A stretch of 64,000 bases of DNA from Moraxella osloensis. GTDB taxonomy: Bacteria; Pseudomonadota; Gammaproteobacteria; Pseudomonadales; Moraxellaceae. Within the stretch, counting starts at the first letter, position 1. Each line of letters opens with the position of its first letter. The position numbers and the translations under genes are program-made. The stretch is from contig NZ_CP014234.1 of assembly GCF_001553955.1 (NCBI RefSeq), positions 1,860,001-1,924,000 of the forward strand, written 5' to 3'. Below, piece by piece: positions 1 through 8,471 of the stretch. The notes below the pieces were generated by a model that worked only from the letters and a program-made list of their open reading frames with translations, was not told the origin of the DNA and did no database searches.

Positions 1-391
1 CCACCCAGTTGGCGTGGCGATTTGTTATGAAGTCGCCTATCCTGATACCACCCGCCGCAATGCCAAAAATACCGACTTTTTATTGACCGTATCCAATGAT
101 GCCTGGTTTGGCACATCGGCAGGTCCATTACAGCATCTACAAATGGTGCAAATGCGCTCGATTGAAACCGGTCGCTGGTTTATGCGCGCGACCAATACAG
201 GCGTGACCGCCATTATCAATGATAAAGGCAATATTGTTGCCAAAGCGCCAGCCTTTGAACGCACGGTGCTACGGGGTGAAATTCAATCGCGCGTTGGCAA
301 TACGCCATTTATGCGCTGGGGTAGTTATCCTATCTTGGCACTGGCAGCGCTATTGCTACTGATTAGTTGGCTGATTCGTAAAACACGTTAA
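1..391 (+). CDS. lnt: Apolipoprotein N-acyltransferase, C-terminal fragment (5' end outside window)
   Basis: The frame is open from base 2 and encodes the last ~130 residues of Lnt, the inner-membrane enzyme that transfers a third acyl chain to the N-terminal cysteine of lipoproteins. The motif VGVAICYEV carries the nitrilase-type catalytic cysteine of the family. It is followed by TVSNDAWFGTSAGPLQH and RSIETGRWFMRATNTGVTA, both typical of the C-terminal half of the nitrilase domain. A hydrophobic stretch (ILALAALLLLISWLI) before a basic tail fits the final membrane helix. The rest of the gene lies upstream of the window. The in-frame GTG at base 14 is inside the conserved motif and is not a start. 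Confidence 0.93.
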   Translation, partial: HPVGVAICYEVAYPDTTRRNAKNTDFLLTVSNDAWFGTSAGPLQHLQMVQMRSIETGRWFMRATNTGVTAIINDKGNIVAKAPAFERTVLRGEIQSRVGNTPFMRWGSYPILALAALLLLISWLIRKTR

Positions 392-537
392 AAACCTTAG
401 ATACAGTAAGGTTTTGTCACCCATTGCAAAAATTTAGTATATAATGGTTACAAAGTTCCGTATAATAGTTAAAAATTAGACTTGAATTCATTTAGATTCA
501 ACAACTCTTGCCCCAATGATTTACAGTGAGGTTTACG

Positions 538-1026
538 ATGGCTCATCATGAAGTCGTGGAAAACAATGTCAAAAAAGAACTTAGTTACGCTTTAATTGGC
601 ATTTTAGCGTTTCTAGGCTTGGTTTTATTAATCCTTATTTCAGCAATTGTTCGCCCCGCTGGTAACCATGTCGACGTTGCAAAACTCAATGCTGAAGTGG
701 AAGCCAAAGCTGCTGCATCTGCTGCTGCCGCTGCCAAACCAGCAGGTTCGACGCCTGCGGCAACCTCACCTGCGGCGGGTGAAACCACCACCGCCACTGC
801 CAATGCAGACACCGCAACAGGTCCAAATGCCACGGTTGCCAGCCCAGATAATGCCTCGATGACGCCATCTTCTGCACCAACGGCTACTGCAAAAACATCG
901 ACCATTGAAGCGCGTAATGCCTCAACGGCTGAAGCCAAAGCAGAGATTAAAGCCAAAACAGGTGAAACCCCAAATATCGCACCACCTGTTGCCTCAGCGG
1001 TCAAATCTCAAGAACAATCAAAATAA
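538..1026 (+). CDS. Small Ala/Thr-rich single-pass membrane protein, function unknown
   Basis: I do not recognise a characterised family. The protein has about 162 residues: a short charged N-terminus, one strong transmembrane helix (ALIGILAFLGLVLLILISAIV), then a long low-complexity segment rich in Ala, Thr, Pro and Lys. The topology suggests a membrane anchor with an extended periplasmic linker; cytochrome c5-like proteins and some Moraxellaceae envelope proteins have similar N-termini. I start it at ATG 538 because GTGAGG sits at good distance upstream; an in-frame GTG at 526 is the alternative. It stands alone between lnt and a bidirectional terminator, with folA converging from the other side. 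Confidence 0.7.
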   Translation: MAHHEVVENNVKKELSYALIGILAFLGLVLLILISAIVRPAGNHVDVAKLNAEVEAKAAASAAAAAKPAGSTPAATSPAAGETTTATANADTATGPNATVASPDNASMTPSSAPTATAKTSTIEARNASTAEAKAEIKAKTGETPNIAPPVASAVKSQEQSK

Positions 1027-1061
1027 AACATCAATATCTAAATAAAAAACCACAGATACAT

Positions 1062-1093
1062 AAAAAAACCACGTTAGATAACGTGGTTTTTTT
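1062..1093. terminator. Bidirectional Rho-independent terminator
   Basis: CCACGTT and AACGTGG form a 7-bp stem with loop AGAT, extended by seven A-T pairs from the flanking A and T runs. It lies between the Ala-rich membrane protein (+) and the folA end (-), so it can stop transcription from both sides. Confidence 0.85.
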
Positions 1094-1118
1094 GTGCGCT
1101 AAGTCGCCATTGTCAAGC

Positions 1119-1646
1119 TTAAGCTTTTTGGTAAGTGACAAACTGATAACTCAACCCGCTTTGCTCATCCGTGAATTTTTCACTTTCTGATGTTTTAACA
1201 AAATCACTGGTAATCTCTGGATAAAACGCCGCTGCGTTGTCAATCACGGTATCGACCTGGGTTATTTCTAAGCGATCACTAAACAGTAGGGCTTGTTGAA
1301 AAACTTTTTCACCACCAATCACCCAAATCGTTTGCAAACCTTTACCATGCGCGAGCGATGAGGCTTGGGTCAGTGCGTCATCTAGGTTGTGCATCACAAT
1401 GACGGCATCATCATCCACTTGGTAATCCAAATTGGTGGTAATCACAAAATTGGTACGGTTGGGCAAGGGTTTTGCGCCCATGGATTCAAAGGTCTTGCGA
1501 CCCATAATCACGATACCGCCATTGGTATGTTTTTTAAAATGTTTCAAGTCCTCAGAGATGTGCCAAGGTAATTGATTGTCTTTGCCAATGGCGCGGTTTT
1601 GGCTCATCGCCACGATTTGGGCGACTTCCACATTAGAATAACTCAT
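1119..1646 (-). CDS. folA: Dihydrofolate reductase
   Basis: This enzyme reduces dihydrofolate to tetrahydrofolate with NADPH and is the target of trimethoprim. At 175 residues it is slightly longer than the common ~160. The N-terminal VAMSQNRAIGKDNQLPW and the following SEDLKHFKK form the folate-binding region; Asp33 corresponds to the catalytic acid. IVIMGRKTFESMG (residues ~46-58) and TIWVIGGEKVF bind NADPH. It is the third gene of lgt-thyA-folA on the minus strand, 43 bp after thyA. The pairing is functional: thymidylate synthase makes dihydrofolate and FolA recycles it. Confidence 0.96.
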   Translation of the reverse strand: MSYSNVEVAQIVAMSQNRAIGKDNQLPWHISEDLKHFKKHTNGGIVIMGRKTFESMGAKPLPNRTNFVITTNLDYQVDDDAVIVMHNLDDALTQASSLAHGKGLQTIWVIGGEKVFQQALLFSDRLEITQVDTVIDNAAAFYPEITSDFVKTSESEKFTDEQSGLSYQFVTYQKA

Positions 1647-1689
1647 GATTTATCCTTATTGTTGTGAGTTTTGGTATTGGGCTGCAAGC

Positions 1690-2550
1690 TTATACAGAGA
1701 CTTCAGCCTTAATTGTGGCATGGCTTTGATAATTTTTAATTTTTATATCGTTAAAATCAAAGGCAAAAATGTCAGTAATGTCAGGGTTGAGCCAAAGCTC
1801 GGGTAGGGCAAACGGCTCACGACTAAGCTGCTCATGCACTTGCTGTAAATGATTGTTATAGATATGACAATCGCCGCCCGTCCACACAAACTCACCGACG
1901 CCAAGCCCCGTCACATGGGCTATCATATGGGTTAGCAAGGCATAGCTGGCGATGTTAAAAGGTACACCCAAAAACAAATCCGCCGAGCGTTGGTACAACT
2001 GACAAGATAATTTGCCATCGGCGACAAAAAACTGAAACAGGGTATGACAAGGGGGCAAGGCCACTTCGTTGGCCTCCAAAGGATTCCAACCAGAGACAAT
2101 CAAACGGCGCGAGTTTGGGTTGTTTTTGATTTCATTGACCACCCAACTGATTTGGTCAAAACCATCTGCATGGTAGCTGCCGTCCGCTTTTTTGCTTGCC
2201 CCGAAGTTGCGCCACTGGTGTCCGTATACCGCGCCAAGTTCGCCTTCAGGCTTGCCAAAGCGAGCTGTTTGCTCGGCGGTTGCCCATTCATTCCAAATGC
2301 GTACCCCATTGTCCTGCAAGTATTGGACATGGGTATCACCTTTTAAAAACCAAAGCAGCTCATAAATCACGCTTTTGGTATGGATTTTTTTGGTGGTGAG
2401 TAGTGGAAAACCTTCATTCAAATCAAACCGCATCTGCGCGCCAAAATAGCTGATGGTACCCGTGCCCGTACGGTCGCCTTTTTGTATGCCGTTATCTAGC
2501 ACCAGTTTAAGTAAATCCAAATAGGCTTGTTCATTTTTTGACGTAATCAT
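1690..2550 (-). CDS. thyA: Thymidylate synthase
   Basis: It converts dUMP to dTMP using methylene-tetrahydrofolate as carbon donor and reductant. The nucleophile is Cys168 in [25 protein letters not shown] and [18 protein letters not shown] are the phosphate- and dUMP-binding signatures. The protein has 286 residues, against 264 in E. coli; the extra length includes an insert around [14 protein letters not shown] (residues ~117-130), a common variant in the family. The gene follows lgt by 31 bp and precedes folA, a long-conserved gammaproteobacterial order. Confidence 0.97.
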   Translation of the reverse strand: MITSKNEQAYLDLLKLVLDNGIQKGDRTGTGTISYFGAQMRFDLNEGFPLLTTKKIHTKSVIYELLWFLKGDTHVQYLQDNGVRIWNEWATAEQTARFGKPEGELGAVYGHQWRNFGASKKADGSYHADGFDQISWVVNEIKNNPNSRRLIVSGWNPLEANEVALPPCHTLFQFFVADGKLSCQLYQRSADLFLGVPFNIASYALLTHMIAHVTGLGVGEFVWTGGDCHIYNNHLQQVHEQLSREPFALPELWLNPDITDIFAFDFNDIKIKNYQSHATIKAEVSV

Positions 2551-2581
2551 GGGTGATGAGTTCCTTGGTTAGTTTTCTTTG

Positions 2582-3493
2582 TTAGTCCACATTCTTTTGA
2601 TGGCCCCAATCATAGATTTGGTTTTTATACGCCCAAATCAATAAAACCAAACCACCGATAATCATCGGTAGGCTTAACATTTGCCCTTTTGTCATCCACC
2701 CTAATAAAATAAAACCTTGGTCAGCATCAGGTTGGCGGAAGAATTCGGTAATAAAACGTGCAATACCGTAGCCCATCACGAATAAGCCACTAACCGCCAT
2801 ACGCGGACGCGGCCGGCTGGCAAACCACCAAACCAAAACAAACAGTACCACCCCTTCAGTAAAAGCCTGATACAGCTGTGACGGATGGCGGGGAAGTAAC
2901 AAATAATTGTTGCCATCAATCATAAAGGTTTGCGCAAGGCTTTGCAGGGCAGGGGTTTGTTTGAGCAGTTCATTGTCTTCATTGACCGCTTGCGGGAACA
3001 GCATCAGCCAGTTGTAACCCCCGTCAGACACCCGACCCCACAATTCGCCATTGATAAAATTGCCAATACGCCCGAACAGCAGTCCGGTTGGCACGCAGGG
3101 AATAATAAAATCTAGCACATTCCAAATGTTCTTTTGATATTTGCGGGCAAAAAATAGCATTGCGATGGCGACACCCAAAAATCCCCCATGAAACGACATG
3201 CCGCCTTGGTTGATTTTGAACAAATACATCGGATTGGCTAAAAATTCGCTTAATTGATAAAACAGCACATAGCCGATACGACCGCCTAGAATCACGCCCA
3301 TCGCCCCGTAAAATACCAGGTCAGCGACCATGTCGGCATTCCAGTCTGGGCGTGACTTAGTGCGATACCAAGCCAACGCATAAGCGGCAGCAAAAGCCAG
3401 TAAATACATCAGCCCATACCAGTGGGCTTGAACAGGTCCCAAATTCAGAGCGACAGGATCCCATTGCGGGTGAGTTAAAATTAGTGGAAACAT
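2582..3493 (-). CDS. lgt: Prolipoprotein diacylglyceryl transferase
   Basis: Lgt is the first enzyme of lipoprotein maturation in the inner membrane: it transfers diacylglycerol from phosphatidylglycerol to the lipobox cysteine. The 303-residue protein has about seven hydrophobic segments. GGMSFHGGFLGV carries the conserved histidine region and GRIGNFINGELWGR is the Lgt signature with the essential arginine. RPRPRMAVSGLF and the HPSQLYQAF segment are also characteristic. It is the promoter-proximal gene of lgt-thyA-folA. Lnt, the last enzyme of the same pathway, is encoded at the left edge of the window. Confidence 0.96.
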   Translation of the reverse strand: MFPLILTHPQWDPVALNLGPVQAHWYGLMYLLAFAAAYALAWYRTKSRPDWNADMVADLVFYGAMGVILGGRIGYVLFYQLSEFLANPMYLFKINQGGMSFHGGFLGVAIAMLFFARKYQKNIWNVLDFIIPCVPTGLLFGRIGNFINGELWGRVSDGGYNWLMLFPQAVNEDNELLKQTPALQSLAQTFMIDGNNYLLLPRHPSQLYQAFTEGVVLFVLVWWFASRPRPRMAVSGLFVMGYGIARFITEFFRQPDADQGFILLGWMTKGQMLSLPMIIGGLVLLIWAYKNQIYDWGHQKNVD

Positions 3494-3626
3494 GGCAATT
3501 TAGTCATTATCGAAAATGCCAATATCATAGCAGTTTTGGCTAGTTTGGGCTAGCTTGGGCTTGGGCTATTTTTTGCTGTGCCCTTTTAGTTATTACCAGC
3601 GGCTATCATTCTCACAAGGCTCGCCA

Positions 3627-4385
3627 TTACAGGCGCATTTCAATGCCTTGCTGTGCCATAAACTGCTTGGCTTCCCCCACGGTATATTCGCCAAAATGGA
3701 AAATACTCGCCGCTAGTACCGCATCAACACCGCCTTGCAGCACCCCATCTGCCAAGTGTTGCAGATTGCCGACCCCACCTGAGGCAATCACTGGCACATT
3801 TACGCTATCTGTAATGCGCTTCATCAAGGCGATATCATAGCCGTTTTTGGTACCATCTGAGTCCATCGAGGTCACAAGCAGTTCACCCGCCCCAAAATCT
3901 GCCATTTTGACCGCCCATGCCACCGCATCAATGCCAGTCGCTTTGCGTCCCCCATGGGTAAAGATTTCCCATTGATTGTCAGCCACTTTTTTGGCATCAA
4001 TCGCTACCACGATACACTGACTGCCAAAACGCGCTGCCGCTTCACCGACAAATTCAGGGTTAAAAATCGCCGCTGAATTAATCGATACTTTATCCGCGCC
4101 CGCGTTTAGCAAGTGACGAATGTCATCGACTTTACGAACCCCGCCGCCCACAGTCAGCGGTACAAATACGGTTTCTGCCATGCGTTCAACCGTGTGATAG
4201 GTGGTGTCGCGTCCATGATGGGTAGCGGTGATGTCCAAAAAAGTGATTTCATCCGCGCCTTGTTCGTTGTAGCGCTGCGCCACTTCAACAGGGTCGCCCG
4301 CGTCTTTGATGTCGACAAATTGCACACCTTTGACCACCCGACCATTGTCAACATCAAGGCAAGGGATAATTCGTTTTGCTAACAT
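3627..4385 (-). CDS. hisF: Imidazole glycerol phosphate synthase, cyclase subunit
   Basis: HisF uses ammonia from HisH to convert PRFAR to imidazole glycerol phosphate and AICAR, linking histidine and purine synthesis. It is a 252-residue TIM barrel. Asp11 (in [16 protein letters not shown]) and the aspartate of VVAIDAKK near residue 130 are the catalytic acids. [12 protein letters not shown] and VIASGGVGN are the phosphate-binding loops. No hisA or hisH is adjacent in this window, so the his genes are scattered here. It is divergent from thrB with ~90 bp between start codons. Confidence 0.96.
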   Translation of the reverse strand: MLAKRIIPCLDVDNGRVVKGVQFVDIKDAGDPVEVAQRYNEQGADEITFLDITATHHGRDTTYHTVERMAETVFVPLTVGGGVRKVDDIRHLLNAGADKVSINSAAIFNPEFVGEAAARFGSQCIVVAIDAKKVADNQWEIFTHGGRKATGIDAVAWAVKMADFGAGELLVTSMDSDGTKNGYDIALMKRITDSVNVPVIASGGVGNLQHLADGVLQGGVDAVLAASIFHFGEYTVGEAKQFMAQQGIEMRL

Positions 4386-4477
4386 ATTCGATTTCCTTCT
4401 ATAATAGCCGTAAGTTTATCAAATTTACTTTGCCATTACCGCAGTTTTATCGGTGTGCTGCGCTTCAAGGATGCCTT

Positions 4478-5464
4478 ATGTCTGTATATACCCAGTTGAC
4501 TGACCAACAATTTAGTGATTTTTGCCAACAATTTGGCGTGGATTTTGCCAAAGCCATACCTATCACACAGGGTATCAAAAACAGTAATTGGTTTATTGAA
4601 ACAACCACGGACAAAGCCGGCGAGCCGTCTTATGTATTTACCTTGTTTGAAGAACGCAAACCGCATGAAATTCAAAAAATGGCGATTATCCTAAACCGCC
4701 TAAAAGACCAGCTACCCGTAGCCGCCCCGCTAGCCGCCAAAAACGGCGAGTTTTTGCTGTATTTTGACAACAAAGCCATTGTGGTGTCACCAAAACTCTC
4801 GGGCGGTCACCCGAAAGCAATCACGCCTGATATGTGCCGTCAAATGGGCGAGGCTTTAGCCGTTCTTCACCAAACCTTGCAAACCTTGACCCCTGCACAA
4901 AACTATGGCGTTGAGTTATATCCTTGGCATTTGGTGCGTGACCGTGAAACCAAGTTTATGCCAAGCGATGAAGCCAAACTGATGAATGATATTTGGCAAG
5001 CCTACGAAACGGTAGCAAGCAAAAATTTGCCAACAGGCTTATGTCATCTGGACATGTTTGCCGATAACACGCTGTGGGATTTTAGTGATGAAACTCAGCC
5101 AACACTCACAGGTTTGCTTGATTTTACCGAAGTCAGTGTTGAGCATTTTGTGATGGATGTGGCGATTACCATTAATGATTTTTGCACCACTTGGGGTAAC
5201 GCCAATGATGGCGAAGCGGTGAATTTTGATGACGCCAAGATGCAAGCGTTTTTACAAGGGTACGAGAGTAAACGCGCTTTGAGCGATGATGAGAAAAAGG
5301 CATTGCCGATTATGCTTGCCATGGCGGGCGTGACGTTTTGGCTGCTGCGTTTGAATGTGATTTATTATAACCGTCAGCAAGGTCGCACGGGCGATAATAT
5401 TATGGTGAAAAATCCTGATTTAATGAAACGCCTAGCCAGCTTTCATTGGGCGAGCGTGAAATAA
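4478..5464 (+). CDS. thrB: Homoserine kinase, choline-kinase-like type
   Basis: It phosphorylates homoserine in threonine synthesis. The 328-residue protein belongs to the aminoglycoside-phosphotransferase/choline-kinase fold used for this step in Pseudomonas and Moraxellaceae, not to the GHMP family. Markers are QGIKNSNWFIETT at the nucleotide loop, LCHLDMFADNTLW (catalytic HxD and Asn) and TGLLDFTEVSVEHFVMD (metal-binding Asp). ATG 4478 is chosen because AAGG lies 8 nt upstream and family members start near SVYTQL; the reading frame extends upstream but without homologous sequence. A DUF3800 gene starts only 9 bp after the stop. Confidence 0.93.
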   Translation: MSVYTQLTDQQFSDFCQQFGVDFAKAIPITQGIKNSNWFIETTTDKAGEPSYVFTLFEERKPHEIQKMAIILNRLKDQLPVAAPLAAKNGEFLLYFDNKAIVVSPKLSGGHPKAITPDMCRQMGEALAVLHQTLQTLTPAQNYGVELYPWHLVRDRETKFMPSDEAKLMNDIWQAYETVASKNLPTGLCHLDMFADNTLWDFSDETQPTLTGLLDFTEVSVEHFVMDVAITINDFCTTWGNANDGEAVNFDDAKMQAFLQGYESKRALSDDEKKALPIMLAMAGVTFWLLRLNVIYYNRQQGRTGDNIMVKNPDLMKRLASFHWASVK

Positions 5465-5473
5465 GGATATTCA

Positions 5474-6241
5474 ATGTTTCTTGTGTATGTGGATGAAAGC
5501 GGTGATACTGGCTTGGTAAATAGTCCATCGAATTATTTTTGTTTAAGTGCTATCGTAGTTCATGAAAGTCATTGGCAAACCACGTTAAATTCAGTGATTG
5601 GCTTTAGAAAAGAACTGAGAGCAAGCTATGGTTTTAAATTACGAGAAGAAATTCACTGTTCTCATTTTATTCACAAACCTGGTGATTTTCAGAGAATTCC
5701 TAAGTCTTTACGGCTCAGGCTGTTACGAGATGTTATTGATTTTCAAGCAAGTTTACTTAATTATCAAATTGTGAACGTGGTGGTAAACAAAAAGAATAAA
5801 TCTTTAAATAGCGATATTTTTAGCCTTGCTTGGCAAACGCTTATTCAGCGTATCGAAAATACACTTTATCATCACAATTTTATTGGTTCAAACAATGCAA
5901 CTGATTCAGCTTTGTTATTTGTTGATAAAACTGATGAGATAAAATTAAGAAATTTAACCCGACGAATGAGAAGATATAATCCTGTTCCAAATAGCTTTAA
6001 CTTGGGCTCAGGCTATCGTATGATGCCCACACAATGGGTAATAGAAGATGCAATTCATCGTGATTCTGCACATTCTTATTTTATTCAATTAGCCGATGTT
6101 AATGCTTATTTCTTGGGGCAGAAATTTTTTACTAATCAATATGTTAAAAAGAAAGGTGGTAGAAATTATCTTGATAGACTAATGCCAGTTTTATTAAAAC
6201 AAGCAAGTAAAAGTCATCCGTTAGGCATAGTTATACGTTAA
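5474..6241 (+). CDS. DUF3800 domain protein, putative RNase H-like nuclease
   Basis: The 255-residue protein starts with FLVYVDESGDTG, the diagnostic opening of DUF3800. Further acidic motifs typical of an RNase H-like site are LLFVDKTDE and IEDAIHRDSAHSYFIQLADVNAYFL. DUF3800 proteins are often found with mobile elements and are suspected nucleases; no activity can be shown from sequence. The gene is clearly AT-rich and uses more A/T-ending codons than thrB or the YafJ-like gene beside it, which suggests transfer into a housekeeping region. A convergent structured RNA gene begins right after the stop codon; DUF3800 genes are known partners of several structured-RNA motifs described from comparative genomics. 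Confidence 0.85.
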   Translation: MFLVYVDESGDTGLVNSPSNYFCLSAIVVHESHWQTTLNSVIGFRKELRASYGFKLREEIHCSHFIHKPGDFQRIPKSLRLRLLRDVIDFQASLLNYQIVNVVVNKKNKSLNSDIFSLAWQTLIQRIENTLYHHNFIGSNNATDSALLFVDKTDEIKLRNLTRRMRRYNPVPNSFNLGSGYRMMPTQWVIEDAIHRDSAHSYFIQLADVNAYFLGQKFFTNQYVKKKGGRNYLDRLMPVLLKQASKSHPLGIVIR

Positions 6242-6271
6242 AAAGAAAAGGGTTCAGCTTTCGCCGAACCC
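6241..6271 (-). terminator. GAAA-tetraloop Rho-independent terminator of the small RNA
   Basis: On the minus strand the arms GGGUUC (6266-6271) and GAACCC (6250-6255), plus an inner GC/GC pair and one mismatch, are capped by GAAA, and UUUUCUUUUU follows directly. On the plus strand no U-run follows, so the element is oriented against DUF3800. Confidence 0.8.
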
Positions 6272-6312
6272 GATGAGTCCTACTGTAGGGTCTAGCCCTA
6301 GGTCAGACTACC
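6241..6312 (-). ncRNA. Candidate small structured RNA, convergent to DUF3800
   Basis: Read on the minus strand this ~70-nt interval has all parts of an RNA gene. A promoter at 6318-6345 predicts a start near 6312. The body holds AGUC/GACU (6306-6309 with 6276-6279) enclosing the hairpin UAGGG-CUAGA-CCCUA (6296-6300 with 6286-6290). The alternative pairing CCUA/UAGG (6299-6302 with 6279-6282) would need a switch or pseudoknot. The 3' end is the hairpin 6250-6271, GGGUUC and GC arms with a GAAA tetraloop, followed by UUUUCUUUUU. No ORF or start codon with an SD is seen. I infer a DUF3800-associated RNA; the exact class is not established. Confidence 0.72.
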
Positions 6313-6317
6313 TATTA

Positions 6318-6345
6318 ATAATAGCATTTTTATGATTGATTTCAA
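6318..6345 (-). promoter_or_regulatory. Sigma-70 promoter for the small RNA
   Basis: On the minus strand TTGAAA (6340-6345) and TATTAT (6318-6323) are separated by 16 bp. A start 6-7 nt further on falls at 6311-6312, the first bases (GG) of the structured RNA. Confidence 0.65.
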
Positions 6346-6387
6346 TTTAATTTTACCAAAATATACATAATTCTCGGAATAGTAAAG

Positions 6388-6651
6388 ATGAATGATACTA
6401 ACAACTGGCAGAAACTTGCCGAATACCCGACCAACTTATTGGCAGAAACCCACGCCATCTATTTACAAAACAACGGCATTAACGTACAGACCCAACTCGT
6501 TGATTTGATGGGATTGAACACAGGCGGTGTGCTATGGGTTGCCCCTGAAGATGTTGAGCAAGCCAAAGCTTTACTCGATAATATCGATGACACTTCGCAA
6601 CTAGCGGATGACGACTTGGTAGACCATAACGACTCAGCAAAATTGCAGTAG
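6388..6651 (+). CDS. DUF2007 domain protein
   Basis: A compact 87-residue protein matching the DUF2007 (putative signal-transducing) pattern: WQKLAEYPTNLLAETHAIYLQNNGINV, then GGVLWVAPEDVEQAKALL. The fold is ferredoxin-like and resembles the nitrogen regulator PII; the role is unknown. The C-terminal ~20 residues are acidic. It is followed after 17 bp by the YafJ-type amidotransferase and probably shares its transcript with it and the histone-deacetylase-like gene. Confidence 0.85.
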   Translation: MNDTNNWQKLAEYPTNLLAETHAIYLQNNGINVQTQLVDLMGLNTGGVLWVAPEDVEQAKALLDNIDDTSQLADDDLVDHNDSAKLQ

Positions 6652-6668
6652 AAAGGAAGCCAATCACC

Positions 6669-7553
6669 ATGTGCCAACTTCTGGGTATGAATTGCAACAC
6701 ACCCACTGATATTCATTTTAGCTTTGCGGGGTTTCGCAAGCGGGGCGGGCAGACCGATATCCATACCGATGGGTTTGGTATCGTGTTTTTTGAAAAAAAT
6801 CCCGACCCATCGCAGGGTAATGGCAAAGCTGGGATACGTCAATTTCACGATGACAAGCCAAGTTTCTGCTCACCGGTGGCGGATTTAGTCAATAGTTATC
6901 CGATTAAGGCGATGAATGTGATTTGCCATATTCGCAAAGCCACGCAAGGCACAAATTGCTTGGCTAATACCCACCCCTTTGTCCGTGAGGTATGGGGCGA
7001 GGAATGGGCGTTTGCGCATAATGGGCAGCTGCAGATGGATTTTATGGACCAGCTAAGCCCTGTGCCCACCCACTATCAGCCCGTAGGTACAACCGATTCG
7101 GAGATGGCATTTTGTTATCTGCTCAATCGACTCAAATCACAGTTTAGTGAGCCACCCAGCAACGAGGTGTTATTCCAGTTTTTGACCACGATTTGTCGTG
7201 AGTTATCGGCGTTGGGCTTGTTTAATTGTCTCATTAGCAATGGCGATTGGCAGCTAGCCTATGCAGGCAGCTTGCTGTTTTTTATCACCCGTAAAGCGCC
7301 ATTTGGTGAGGCGAAACTCGCTGACAGTGAGCTGGCGATTGATTTTAGCGAGGTGACCTCGCAGACCGACAAAGTGACCTTGATTACTACCATTCCTTTG
7401 ACTTACAACGAACACTGGCAACAGCTTTATGTGGATGAATGTTTGATGTTTCGGGATGGCGATATTTTATTTAAAGATACCCCTGATAATCCGACCCGCT
7501 TAACCATTGAAGAAGGCATTGCCATCGCCCGCAAAGTGGGGGCGAGCTTATAA
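6669..7553 (+). CDS. Class II glutamine amidotransferase, YafJ family
   Basis: The second residue is Cys (MCQLLGMN), the N-terminal nucleophile of class II amidotransferases after Met removal. FAHNGQLQMDF, GTTDSEMAFCYLL and VICHIRKATQG are the glutamine-binding and loop motifs shared with GlmS/PurF. At 294 residues only the glutaminase domain is present, as in YafJ, so the ammonia acceptor is unknown. It ends one base before the histone-deacetylase-like gene, indicating translational coupling. Confidence 0.88.
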   Translation: MCQLLGMNCNTPTDIHFSFAGFRKRGGQTDIHTDGFGIVFFEKNPDPSQGNGKAGIRQFHDDKPSFCSPVADLVNSYPIKAMNVICHIRKATQGTNCLANTHPFVREVWGEEWAFAHNGQLQMDFMDQLSPVPTHYQPVGTTDSEMAFCYLLNRLKSQFSEPPSNEVLFQFLTTICRELSALGLFNCLISNGDWQLAYAGSLLFFITRKAPFGEAKLADSELAIDFSEVTSQTDKVTLITTIPLTYNEHWQQLYVDECLMFRDGDILFKDTPDNPTRLTIEEGIAIARKVGASL

Positions 7554-7554
7554 T

Positions 7555-8457
7555 ATGATAAAAGTCGCTTATTCTGATATTTTTAAATATGACGTTCCTG
7601 AGCGTCACCGTTTCCCTATGCAAAAATATCCGATGATTGCGGCGCGGTTATTGGCGGAGGGTACATTGACCCAAGCCAATTTTTTTGCCCCGCAGCGATT
7701 GAGCGAAGACGAAATTCTCACCACACATACACAAAGGTACTGGCAGCACCTAAAACAGCAAACATTGCCCGCCAAAGACGCGCGCGCCATCGGCTTTGAG
7801 ATGACGCCAAGGCTCGTTGAGCGGGAACGTGTGATTGCCCATGGCACTTATGAATGTGCGTTATTTGCCAAACAATTCGGTGTCGCGCTCAATATCGCAG
7901 GCGGTACCCACCATGCGTTTGCCGATCATGGCGAAGGGTTTTGCGTGTTTAACGATGTGGCGGTGGCGAGTAATTTATTGTTGGCACGTGGACAGGCGAC
8001 CCAAATTCTGACTGTGGATTTGGACGTGCATCAAGGCAACGGTACAGCGCATTTGATGGCAAATGAACCCCGGGTATTCACCTTTAGCATGCATGGCGCA
8101 AAAAACTATCCGTTTCGCAAGCAAGCATCTGATTTAGATATTGATTTGCCAAACGAGACAGGCGATGAAGCGTATTTAGCAATATTAATGGAGACGCTGC
8201 CTAGACTTATTGCAAAAGTGAAACCCGATATGCTGTTTTACCAGTCCGCTGTGGATGTGCTCGCCACCGATAAGCTCGGTAAACTTGCGCTCACCCGTGA
8301 CGGCTGTGCCAAGCGTGATGCGTTTGTATTTAGCCAAGCCAAAGCCCATGGAATCCCAGTGGCGGTGGTGATGGGTGGCGGCTACTCAGAAAACATCGAC
8401 GATGTGGTGGAAGCCCATTGCAATACCTTTCGCATGGCAAAAAGGCTGTATGAGTGA
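7555..8457 (+). CDS. Histone deacetylase superfamily (class IIa-like/AcuC-type) hydrolase
   Basis: A 300-residue zinc-dependent deacetylase of the arginase fold. The charge relay and zinc ligands lie in AGGTHHAFADHGEGFCVFND, TVDLDVHQGNGTA and the later YQSAVDVLATDKLG. GGGYSENIDDVVEAH is the C-terminal glycine motif. Bacterial members deacetylate polyamines, acetoin-related enzymes or other small substrates; the substrate here cannot be read. In the last block DVLATD replaces the more usual DPxxxD, typical of the short bacterial subgroup. ATG 7555 is one base after the YafJ-like stop; the frame runs further upstream but inside that gene. Confidence 0.87.
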   Translation: MIKVAYSDIFKYDVPERHRFPMQKYPMIAARLLAEGTLTQANFFAPQRLSEDEILTTHTQRYWQHLKQQTLPAKDARAIGFEMTPRLVERERVIAHGTYECALFAKQFGVALNIAGGTHHAFADHGEGFCVFNDVAVASNLLLARGQATQILTVDLDVHQGNGTAHLMANEPRVFTFSMHGAKNYPFRKQASDLDIDLPNETGDEAYLAILMETLPRLIAKVKPDMLFYQSAVDVLATDKLGKLALTRDGCAKRDAFVFSQAKAHGIPVAVVMGGGYSENIDDVVEAHCNTFRMAKRLYE

Positions 8458-8471
8458 GTGTTAAGAGATAA

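Noticed and set aside
585-1004. Long minus-strand frame opposite the Ala-rich membrane protein
   Set aside because: It is a shadow produced by GC-biased Ala/Thr codons; the plus-strand gene has an SD and a membrane helix.
6265-6312. Hammerhead-like ribozyme core (CGATGAG) near the DUF3800 gene
   Set aside because: The sequence resembles CUGAUGA on the plus strand, but no GAAA follows at the required place; the GAAA exists only on the minus strand, as a tetraloop.
5474-6312. Type I or type III toxin-antitoxin reading of DUF3800 plus RNA
   Set aside because: The protein is not a small hydrophobic toxin, and no tandem RNA repeats as in type III systems are present. Left open as a general protein-RNA pair.
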